From Sabulitectum sp964604135 (GTDB lineage: Bacteria > Fermentibacterota > Fermentibacteria > Fermentibacterales > JCC-6), in NCBI GenBank assembly GCA_964604135.1, contig CAZRXU010000067.1, forward strand, positions 1-14,575: 14,575 bases of DNA, read 5' to 3'. Positions 8,383 through 14,175 of the stretch are shown piece after piece. The translations under genes were made by a program, and so were the position numbers. How positions within the stretch are numbered: the stretch's first letter is position 1; every line of letters starts with the position of its first letter. The notes below the pieces were generated by a model. The model did no database searches, was not told the DNA's origin, and saw nothing but the letters and a program-made list of their open reading frames with translations.

Positions 8383-9320
8383 CAGGTAACTATGTGCCCT
8401 TTCCTGTCTGCAAGGGTTACAGTTGCCTCTGTTCCAGAGTTAAACTGCAAATAATCTGATTCAAAACCGTCACTGAAAATCACTCCATTTTCAGCCATCC
8501 TGGATACAAGAACAAGAGGAGACGAAGAAGTAATTCTGCCGAAGGTTATATCTGCCGCCGATGTTGTGCTTGGCCAGGGCTCCCGCACCGAAAAGAACAG
8601 GTAGTTTGAATCCCATTTGAAAGATCTGTTGTTCAGACCCTCTACCGGTTCTCCGGAAACAGCTGATGCAATTCCTGCTGCTCCTGCCAGTATACTTCTC
8701 ATCCATCCTGTTGAACCAAGCCCTGTGGAAACGATAATTCCACTTGAGGAATGGTTTTCCCTGCGGTTTCCAATCTGTATGGTGTATCTGGCGGAGGTAT
8801 GAGACCGGGGGCCGATAAACAGATCGTTAACTGCACACAGGGTTTCGCCTGTGTTAAGCCTTGCTTCAGCCATTGTAACATCCAGAACCGGCCGGGTGCG
8901 TTTAAACACCTCAGGTATCAAATGATCGAGGTCTGGCACAGAGAACGGAAGCAGTACACCCTCCCATCTTCCAGGGTCGGGGTTAACGCCTACCAGCAGC
9001 TGCCCGGCAAGATATTTAAGAACATTTGCAACCAGCCCGTCCTGCCCCAGAACAACCACTGTGTCTTCCGGGCCAAAAATAAAACTCGGCACAAAATCTC
9101 TTCGAACGATCTGAAGACGTCCGTGGTGAGACAGAGATTCTGATGCCCGGTGTACCGCTTTTTTATAAGTTGTGTCTTCATTTAGATAGTCTGTGAAATC
9201 CGCCCCGAGATGCTCTACATAGAACCTGGCCTGATCCTGTGTGTTGAACCGTGTAACAAGCTCATCCAGCCGTGTACGCCGTACTATCATTACAATTTTG
9301 TTCTCGGTAGTTCTGCCCAT
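8382..9320 (-). CDS. NAD kinase-like protein with a GQDG motif
   Basis: This 312-residue protein has the shape of the ATP-NAD kinase family, which phosphorylates NAD to NADP. VVVLGQDGLVANVLKYL (88-104) matches the GGDG phosphate-binding and catalytic block, with the second Gly replaced by Gln and Asp94 kept. GVNPDPGRWEGVLLPF (111-126) stands where NAD kinases have VNxGxxGFLT; AVNDLFIG (163-170) matches the (L)NE(V/I)x(I/V) block; SSGIIVSTGLGSTGW (192-206) matches DGLIVSTPTGSTAY. The fold is therefore clear but the nucleotide pocket is changed, so it may be a divergent NAD kinase or a kinase for another substrate. The ATG lies one base after the TAG of the SPFH gene and has no Shine-Dalgarno box, so reinitiation by ribosomes from the SPFH gene is likely. 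No minus-strand terminator follows. Confidence 0.8.
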   Translation of the reverse strand: MGRTTENKIVMIVRRTRLDELVTRFNTQDQARFYVEHLGADFTDYLNEDTTYKKAVHRASESLSHHGRLQIVRRDFVPSFIFGPEDTVVVLGQDGLVANVLKYLAGQLLVGVNPDPGRWEGVLLPFSVPDLDHLIPEVFKRTRPVLDVTMAEARLNTGETLCAVNDLFIGPRSHTSARYTIQIGNRRENHSSSGIIVSTGLGSTGWMRSILAGAAGIASAVSGEPVEGLNNRSFKWDSNYLFFSVREPWPSTTSAADITFGRITSSSPLVLVSRMAENGVIFSDGFESDYLQFNSGTEATVTLADRKGHIVT

Positions 9321-9321
9321 G

Positions 9322-10341
9322 CTAGCTGTCGTCGTCGTTAAGAAGCTCTCTTAGCAGATCCGGTGTTACATTAAGCTGGCCTATCTTGTCTGCACTTTCA
9401 GCCAGATCGCGGAAAGCCAGGGCAACAAGCTGCCCTGATTTCATATCGGCACTTATAAGTGCTTGAAGAATCCTGGGATCAGTGCCGGAAAGAGCTTTCA
9501 TTACAGCAGCAACTGCGTAGGCTCTAGAGTCTGCCTCTTTCCGGCTGTTGGCTGTTGAAAGCTCAACCAGATCACGGTTTTTCTGTTCCAGTGATATTCT
9601 CGCTTCCATCCCGGCTTCACTGATTTCCCGTTCCATGCGCTGAACAGATTTTTCGGCTTCCATCTGGGCTTCTTTTATCTGTCGCTTCTTGTTCTCCACT
9701 GCAATCTCGGTGTTCAGCTCGTTTTCCTTTATAGACCGTTCCTGCTCTACTGCAGCGTTTCTGCGTGCATATACAGCCTCATCCGCCTGACGCAGAATCT
9801 TCTCTCGGGCCTCGGCTTCAAGGGCCCGGGATGTCTCAGGTGTTGGTTTGATTGCCAGAATGGACACACCAAGAACCTCAACACCAAGAGACTCGACCAT
9901 TTCAGCTGTCTGCATACCCCGCTGAATAGAATCGACAAGATCGCTTGACTGCCCCAGTGCGTCACGAAGAGGCAGAGATTTCAAAGTGGCTCTTGTTAAA
10001 ACCTGTGCAAGGTTTATAAGACGCTGAGGAAGCTTATCGGGATCCTCAGAGGAATACTCGTACCCGTCTGCAGACACGGTAAAGTTCATCAGTTTCGACA
10101 GCTTCTTCGGATCTGCCACCCTGTAGGTAAGCTGCCCCTGAACAGTCACATCCTGAAAGTCTGCTGTAACCTCGTTGAAAATAAAGGGAACATCTGTGCT
10201 GCCCATGGGAATACGAACAAGGGAAGTTGAAGGAGCAAAGAAAAAGAATGATAACCCAGTTCCCTCCCGAACTACCTTTCCATTTCTGTACTGTATAACA
10301 AAATCGGTGGGCTCAACCTTAACAAACCTTACTCCCAGCAT
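9322..10341 (-). CDS. SPFH/Band 7 (prohibitin-stomatin) domain protein
   Basis: This is a 339-residue SPFH protein. The N-terminal part (about 1-175) reads as the Band 7 domain: FVIQYRNGKVVREGTGLSFFFF (about 13-34), then TVQGQLTYRVADPKKLSKLM and a segment ending LGVEVLGVSILAIKPTPETSRALEAEAREK. A long Glu/Lys/Arg/Ala-rich stretch (about 178-275) should form the coiled coil used for oligomerisation. No clear N-terminal transmembrane helix is visible, so membrane contact may come from the hydrophobic LSFFFFAP loop. SPFH proteins assemble into ring or cage scaffolds at membranes. The start is set by a GAGGGGGAGAG purine run just before the ATG. It sits between the 35-residue gene (33-nt gap) and the NADK-like gene (1-nt gap), clearly one operon. 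Confidence 0.88.
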   Translation of the reverse strand: MLGVRFVKVEPTDFVIQYRNGKVVREGTGLSFFFFAPSTSLVRIPMGSTDVPFIFNEVTADFQDVTVQGQLTYRVADPKKLSKLMNFTVSADGYEYSSEDPDKLPQRLINLAQVLTRATLKSLPLRDALGQSSDLVDSIQRGMQTAEMVESLGVEVLGVSILAIKPTPETSRALEAEAREKILRQADEAVYARRNAAVEQERSIKENELNTEIAVENKKRQIKEAQMEAEKSVQRMEREISEAGMEARISLEQKNRDLVELSTANSRKEADSRAYAVAAVMKALSGTDPRILQALISADMKSGQLVALAFRDLAESADKIGQLNVTPDLLRELLNDDDS

Positions 10342-10374
10342 CTCTCCCCCTCTGTACGCTCCCGCGCGGTAACT

Positions 10375-10482
10375 TTACTGGTGCTTTGCCGCTTTTTTAG
10401 CCTTCTTCTCCTTGCGCTTCTCTTTAAGAGTTTTTTCAGGTTTCTTCTTTGCATCTTTACGGGTATCTCTTCCCTTGGCCAT
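10375..10482 (-). CDS. 35-residue Lys-rich microprotein
   Basis: A short gene of 35 codons is supported by an excellent Shine-Dalgarno run (GGAGGAG, 10487-10493, 4 nt before the ATG), by a promoter at the right distance, and by tight packing before the SPFH gene. The protein begins MAKGRDTRKDAKKKPEKTLK; 14 of 35 residues are Lys and 3 are Arg, against 5 acidic residues, so it is strongly basic. A TLKEKRxEKKAKK-like ending resembles small uncharacterised bacterial proteins I have seen annotated, but I cannot name a family with certainty. It could bind nucleic acid, ribosomes or acidic phospholipids. An in-frame ATG 13 codons upstream has no ribosome binding site and is not chosen. Confidence 0.78.
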   Translation of the reverse strand: MAKGRDTRKDAKKKPEKTLKEKRKEKKAKKAAKHQ

Positions 10483-10501
10483 GTCTCTCCTCCATTCAAT
10501 C

Positions 10502-10525
10502 TGCCCTGCCAGGCAGGGCATTTTT
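10502..10525. promoter_or_regulatory. Near-perfect palindrome in the 5' leader of the microprotein operon
   Basis: TGCCCTGCC (10502-10510), a central A, and GGCAGGGCA (10512-10520) make a 9-bp palindrome about 12-30 nt after the predicted start of the minus-strand transcript and just before the Shine-Dalgarno box. Five T follow on the plus strand (10521-10525), so it resembles a plus-strand terminator, but no plus-strand gene ends here. In the minus-strand RNA it would be a stable hairpin preceded, not followed, by A/U. Operator, 5'-stabilising hairpin and antisense-transcript terminator are all possible. Confidence 0.55.
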
Positions 10526-10538
10526 AACCGCAGTTTCT

Positions 10539-10567
10539 ATAATAGTGTTCCCAGGCAATGCTCACAA
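10539..10567 (-). promoter_or_regulatory. Sigma70-type promoter of the microprotein-SPFH-NADK operon
   Basis: On the minus strand TTGTGA (10562-10567), a 17-nt spacer and TATTAT (10539-10544) form a good -35/-10 pair (4/6 and 5/6 matches to consensus). The predicted start is near 10532, about 50 nt before the ATG of the microprotein. The -35 box overlaps the TGA stop of the upstream lipoprotein gene. No terminator separates the two operons, so read-through from the BI-1/lipoprotein operon may add to transcription. Confidence 0.7.
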
Positions 10568-11410
10568 GGGAATTTCACTCCATATTTCAATGTCATCGAT
10601 CCACTGATACTTGGGGTTTGAATCACCGTATATCTGCGTAAGCATTATGAAATCAATGGGTTTTGAGTTTCTGGTAGTGGGCCCGCAGTGCTCGCCGATA
10701 ATCTGACCATTTACTTTCCACAGAGCTCTGCCGTCGTCACCTTCACTCCAGTGCCAGTAGAACTCTGTAAGAAACCACTCATTCAGCGGTACAGGAACAG
10801 ATCTGTTGTCGATTTCCCATACAGGGTTTTCCGGGGTGGCATCTCCTTGCCAGTGCCAGTAGGGGTCGCCGGTCTGATCACAGTAGATAAACGAAATCAA
10901 TCTGAATCCATCCCCTGCGGCGTAGCCCACAGTTTTCCACTCGAAAAACGTTCTCCACATGTCCGGCTGAAAGTTGCTGAGACTGTCTATCTTAATCCAG
11001 AATCTTATGTAAAGGTCGCTGGTTCCGTCTGTAATATCAAGTATTTCGTAGGGGCACTGGGTTACCCCTGTGTTGTAGCGCTCGATGTTATAAAGTGCTC
11101 TGGTGGGTTCACCGTTGTGCCCTGTAACCGTCTGTATTTCACTTTCTACAGCTTTGAAACCGTCGTCGCCTATGTAGTGCAGAGCACTTCCCGCAGCTCC
11201 CAGGATGTTCGCAGGCCAAGTGAAACCTGTAACGGAATCTGTACCCAGAATAATCTGGTAGTCTTCTACAGGATCAGCTAAATACACATCGCCTTCAAAT
11301 CCAGAGCTGAACAAAAGCACCGATGCTGGCGGCGTTGCTTCCATGGGAGCTCCGCACGAAACAACAAACAGCATTACACCAAACAGAAAAACTGGGGTCG
11401 GATACTGCAT
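10562..11410 (-). CDS. Predicted lipoprotein with a jelly-roll-like C-terminal region
   Basis: This 282-residue protein has a hydrophobic N-terminus and the lipobox VVSC (16-19), so it should be lipid-anchored at Cys19 after export. The n-region (MQYPTP) lacks the usual Lys/Arg. The mature part is rich in Trp, Tyr, Asp and Gly. Its second half, with YIRFWIKI, an FEWK segment, YWHWSEGDDGRALWKVNGQIIGE and a C-terminal YQWIDDIEIW, looks like a concanavalin/LamG or polysaccharide-lyase type beta jelly roll: WHWSxxxDGR...WVNG patterns occur in heparin-lyase-like and laminarinase-like proteins. No catalytic set can be assigned, so binding a glycan is as likely as cutting one. The ATG directly follows the TAG of the BI-1 gene in the same frame, with a GGGAGGGGGG run (11420-11429) inside the BI-1 tail serving as the ribosome binding site. 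Confidence 0.75.
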   Translation of the reverse strand: MQYPTPVFLFGVMLFVVSCGAPMEATPPASVLLFSSGFEGDVYLADPVEDYQIILGTDSVTGFTWPANILGAAGSALHYIGDDGFKAVESEIQTVTGHNGEPTRALYNIERYNTGVTQCPYEILDITDGTSDLYIRFWIKIDSLSNFQPDMWRTFFEWKTVGYAAGDGFRLISFIYCDQTGDPYWHWQGDATPENPVWEIDNRSVPVPLNEWFLTEFYWHWSEGDDGRALWKVNGQIIGEHCGPTTRNSKPIDFIMLTQIYGDSNPKYQWIDDIEIWSEIPL

Positions 11411-12079
11411 CTATCTTCGCCCCCCTCCCATTATCCTGAGAATACGCAGGAACAGGTTGATTATATCCATGTACAGCGAAGCAGCACTGTCTACGGCATT
11501 GTCTATGGTTTTCGGTATGGAGTTTGCTCTGCCCCAGTCAACACCCACATACCCGCAGAAGATCAGGGCCACCAGCCAGTCGATAACTCCGTGGTGAACC
11601 TTGAAAATTAACACTTCCACCAGCTCAACAACAATTACAACCACCAGGGAGATCGTAAGAGCTCTACCGATTTTTCTGAAAAAACCTGGAAACATGGAGC
11701 CAAGAAACATCATTACGACTGTAACCAGCCCAGTTACACGCATTGCTTCAACTACCAGGGTTTTGTCGTACTGGTAAACTATCAAATTAACTATCAGACC
11801 AAAGGGAACAACAACAAAATTGTAGCCTATGAAACTAACAAAAGGGTTTCTCGATTTTGTGAACAGGGCCATACCCAGAAAACAGGCACCAAAATAGCCG
11901 ATGTAAAATACCCACTGATTTATGCCTGCAATTGAACTGTATGGTATTTTCCTGACCATAATCCAGTTAATTAGAAAACCCCAGGCAAGCACAAGACCAA
12001 TAACCAGATTGTAGGTATTCGCGCCTACCCTGGTTCCCCCTGACTCGCTCTCTCCCCTGCTGAAAACAGAACCTGCCAT
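11411..12079 (-). CDS. Bax inhibitor-1 (BI-1/YccA) family membrane protein
   Basis: This 222-residue integral membrane protein has about six transmembrane helices (roughly 23-43, 52-73, 82-103, 110-132, 138-158 and 164-180) and an amphipathic C-terminus. The family is recognised from the ending SAASLYMDIINLFLRILRI, the usual LYLDFINLFLRLL signature, and from TYNLVIGLVLAWGFLINW in the first helix. Known relatives are pH-sensitive calcium-leak channels or stress-protective membrane proteins; the role here is not known. The start is the ATG at 12079, because AGGAGG (12086-12091) lies 6 nt upstream; an ATG at 12127 would add 16 residues but has no such site and falls at the promoter's -10 region. 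The Gly-Arg tail (MGGGRR) carries the lipoprotein gene's ribosome binding site. The two genes form an operon. Confidence 0.86.
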   Translation of the reverse strand: MAGSVFSRGESESGGTRVGANTYNLVIGLVLAWGFLINWIMVRKIPYSSIAGINQWVFYIGYFGACFLGMALFTKSRNPFVSFIGYNFVVVPFGLIVNLIVYQYDKTLVVEAMRVTGLVTVVMMFLGSMFPGFFRKIGRALTISLVVVIVVELVEVLIFKVHHGVIDWLVALIFCGYVGVDWGRANSIPKTIDNAVDSAASLYMDIINLFLRILRIMGGGRR

Positions 12080-12115
12080 TATTGACCTCCTGTGTCTGTG
12101 CAGCTTCTGCAGAAC

Positions 12116-12144
12116 TATATAGCGCAAGCTGTTTCAACTGACAA
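12116..12144 (-). promoter_or_regulatory. Promoter of the BI-1/lipoprotein operon
   Basis: On the minus strand TTGTCA (12139-12144), a 17-nt spacer and TATATA (12116-12121) form a -35/-10 pair (5/6 and 4/6 matches). Transcription would begin near 12109, about 30 nt before the chosen ATG. A 10-bp palindrome, TTCTGCAGAA (12105-12114), covers the predicted start and may be an operator. A second TATAAT on this strand (12198-12203) lacks a good -35 box and is a weaker alternative. Confidence 0.6.
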
Positions 12145-12275
12145 CACGGCAGAACGCACCCTGCTTGCCGGAACACTCTTTTCTTCGAGCAGAGGTTATT
12201 ATAGAGACAGCCTGATTTCTTTCGGAAACACCGGATCAGACAGGAACTTCGGGCAGCAGAAACTCAGGTAGAGAA
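12145..12275. promoter_or_regulatory. Divergent control region between BI-1 and the MFS gene
   Basis: Together with the minus-strand promoter this 196-nt gap (12080-12275) separates divergent operons. For the plus-strand genes I see a TTATTATAG box (12196-12204; TATTAT at 12197-12202), which would give a leader of about 65 nt, but there is no good -35 box at 16-18 nt. The sequence TTGCCGGAACACT (12165-12177) resembles TTGCCTGGGAACACT in the spacer of the microprotein-operon promoter. An AGGTAGAG stretch precedes the MFS ATG. No protein-coding gene is supported here. Confidence 0.35.
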
Positions 12276-13502
12276 ATGATTACAACACTTACGGAGAACA
12301 ACTCCAGGCACAACTTCAGAGCACTTCTGTGGCACGGAATTTTCCTGTCACTGGCATCAAACTTCATGGATGTAGACACTGTTATTCCCTCTATGATTCT
12401 TAACGCAGGCGGCAATGCGGTTATGCTTGGCATAATGACCACCATTATGATAGGCGGCTCCAGTCTCATGCAGATTGTATTCGCCGGTTTTCTCTCTAAC
12501 AGAGCTCGCAAACAGAGTATGCTGCTGGTCGGAATCAACCTGAGGGTTGTTTCTCTGCTGCTCCTCGGTCTTATACTTTTCACATCTTCAACAGGCGGCA
12601 GCGCTGCACTGCTGTTTTCAATATTCGTTCTTATTTCTGTGTTTTCTTTCAGCGGATCATTTGCAAACATTTCTTATGTAGATATCATGGGGAAATCGAT
12701 TCTGGAAAAAGAGCGCAAGAGTTTCTTTTCTGTAAAACAAATTACTGGAAGCCTCGGTATTCTTGCATCGGCAATTGCTGTAAGGCATCTGCTGAAACAC
12801 CTATCCTATCCGCAGAATTACGGAACACTGCTTACCATGGCAGGTATCCTTCTGTTTGTAGCCTCAATTGGTTTCTGGAGGGTACAGGAGGTAAATACCA
12901 GAATAGAGAAAAAGCGAACTTTCCGCGAATTCCTTGCACTTATCCCGAAAAACATCTTCAGAGATTCCAACCTTAAAAACTATCTGCTCATCATAAACTT
13001 CATAGGGCTGGCTGTAAGTTTTATACCATTCATGATTCTTTACGCAAAAAACAACTTCGACTTCAGCTTCAATCTTATAGGAAACATACTTCTGTTCAAA
13101 GTAGTCGGAATGCTCTCTGCCAGCCTTGTTCTTTACAAAAGATCCCACAAGTTCCACTACAAAAACCTTCTGTATTTCAGCCTGGTCTGCGGCACATCCC
13201 TGCCCGTGCTAAGCCTGGTGTTCCGCAACAATCAGCTTGCCTACCAGCTCCTGTTTCTTCTCTCCGGCGTGTTTGTTACTGCATTCAGAATAGCAAGAAG
13301 CGGAATACTGGTAGAGATTTCAACAAATGAGAACAGAGCGACCTACGCAGGCATTTCAGGTGCGGGAAGCATTCTTCCGGCTGTATTCCCTCTGGCGGCC
13401 GGTGTTATGATATCAGTTCTTGACTACAGTTACACCTTTGCAATAGTATCGCTGCTGGCAGCTGTCAGCGTGATCTTTGTAAAAAAACTGAAGTGCCAAT
13501 AG
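12276..13502 (+). CDS. Major facilitator superfamily (MFS) transporter
   Basis: This 408-residue membrane protein has about 12 predicted transmembrane helices in two halves separated by a basic loop near 205-225 (VNTRIEKKRTFREF). It is assigned to the MFS from overall architecture and from the loop between helices 2 and 3, AGFLSNRARKQSML (70-83), a variant of motif A (GxxxDRxGRR). The substrate cannot be read; there is no signature of a specific sugar, drug or nitrate subfamily. Length is normal. The start ATG has an AGGTAGAG ribosome binding site. It is the first gene of an operon: the methyltransferase begins 16 nt after its stop. It might export the small molecule that the two following genes deal with, but this is inferred only from position. 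Confidence 0.85.
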   Translation: MITTLTENNSRHNFRALLWHGIFLSLASNFMDVDTVIPSMILNAGGNAVMLGIMTTIMIGGSSLMQIVFAGFLSNRARKQSMLLVGINLRVVSLLLLGLILFTSSTGGSAALLFSIFVLISVFSFSGSFANISYVDIMGKSILEKERKSFFSVKQITGSLGILASAIAVRHLLKHLSYPQNYGTLLTMAGILLFVASIGFWRVQEVNTRIEKKRTFREFLALIPKNIFRDSNLKNYLLIINFIGLAVSFIPFMILYAKNNFDFSFNLIGNILLFKVVGMLSASLVLYKRSHKFHYKNLLYFSLVCGTSLPVLSLVFRNNQLAYQLLFLLSGVFVTAFRIARSGILVEISTNENRATYAGISGAGSILPAVFPLAAGVMISVLDYSYTFAIVSLLAAVSVIFVKKLKCQ

Positions 13503-13518
13503 CTGCAGAGGGAGCAGT

Positions 13519-14175
13519 ATGAGCAGATTTTACCCGGACTCCAAGGTTGAGATTCAAGGTTTTTCAGCGAGATTTTATGACAAACTGATGAATTTCGCCT
13601 CATTCGGTGCATACGGCGGCTTTATCCGGAAAGCTGTGTACTTTATGAACATAGGCCCCGATGATACAATTCTTGACTTCGGGGCAGGAACAGGAAGAAA
13701 CGCCCTGCTTATGAATAAATACCTCACCGGGAAAGGTGAAGTTCTCGGGCTGGAGATATCGCAGGAGATGATTGCCCAGTTTGAAAGAAAAACAAAGAGA
13801 TACCAGAAGATAAATGTGATTAACCAGAGAATCGACCAGCCGTTTTCCCTTGAAAAAAAGTACGACAAAGTTTTTATTTCTTTCGTATTCCACGGTTTTC
13901 CCTTTGAAGTGCAGAAAAACATCATTGAGAATGCGTTCAATGCGCTGAAAGACAATGGCAGATTTATAATGCTTGACTTCAACGAGTTTGTTACAGAAGA
14001 AACTCCGCTGTACTTCAGAATACCTTTTAAGATTGTCGAATGCAGGTATGCGTTTGAGTATGTTGAACGGGACTGGAAGCAGATACTTACTGAATCACAT
14101 TTCGGCAATTTCAAAGAAAACATGTTTTTCAAAAACCACATCCGCCTGCTTTCAGCTGAAAAGGAAGTCAAATGA
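13519..14175 (+). CDS. Class I SAM-dependent methyltransferase
   Basis: This 218-residue protein has a Rossmann-fold methyltransferase domain. Motif I ILDFGAGTGR (51-60) binds S-adenosylmethionine; an acidic residue follows in VLGLEIS (Glu79); later blocks are KVFISFVFHGFPFE (about 116-129) and LKDNGRFIMLDFNEF (about 142-156), which resemble UbiE/COQ5-type and related small-molecule methyltransferases. The N-terminal FSARFYDKLMNFASFGAYGGFIRK is also reminiscent of UbiE-like proteins (YDxxxxxxSFG). The acceptor is unknown; the protein is too generic to call a quinone methyltransferase. It starts after AGAGGGAG (13507-13514). Its TGA overlaps the ATG of the next gene (ATGA), so the two are probably translationally coupled. 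It is Lys- and Phe-rich compared with its neighbours. Confidence 0.85.
   Translation: MSRFYPDSKVEIQGFSARFYDKLMNFASFGAYGGFIRKAVYFMNIGPDDTILDFGAGTGRNALLMNKYLTGKGEVLGLEISQEMIAQFERKTKRYQKINVINQRIDQPFSLEKKYDKVFISFVFHGFPFEVQKNIIENAFNALKDNGRFIMLDFNEFVTEETPLYFRIPFKIVECRYAFEYVERDWKQILTESHFGNFKENMFFKNHIRLLSAEKEVK

Noticed and set aside
10483..10521. ATG at 10519-10521 in frame with the microprotein, adding 13 residues
   Set aside because: It has no ribosome binding site and lies in the palindrome, whereas the inner ATG has GGAGGAG at the right distance.
10688..11281. 197-codon open frame on the plus strand opposite the lipoprotein gene
   Set aside because: The minus-strand frame has a lipobox, a coupled start and a ribosome binding site; the plus frame has none of these and no domain.
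12080..12127. Longer N-terminus (16 more residues) for the BI-1 protein
   Set aside because: It would start at the promoter's -10 region and lacks a ribosome binding site; the inner ATG follows AGGAGG by 6 nt.
13575..14171. 198-codon minus-strand frame opposite the methyltransferase
   Set aside because: It is Ser/Leu/Phe-rich antisense of a gene with a clear SAM-binding motif, and it would break the operon.
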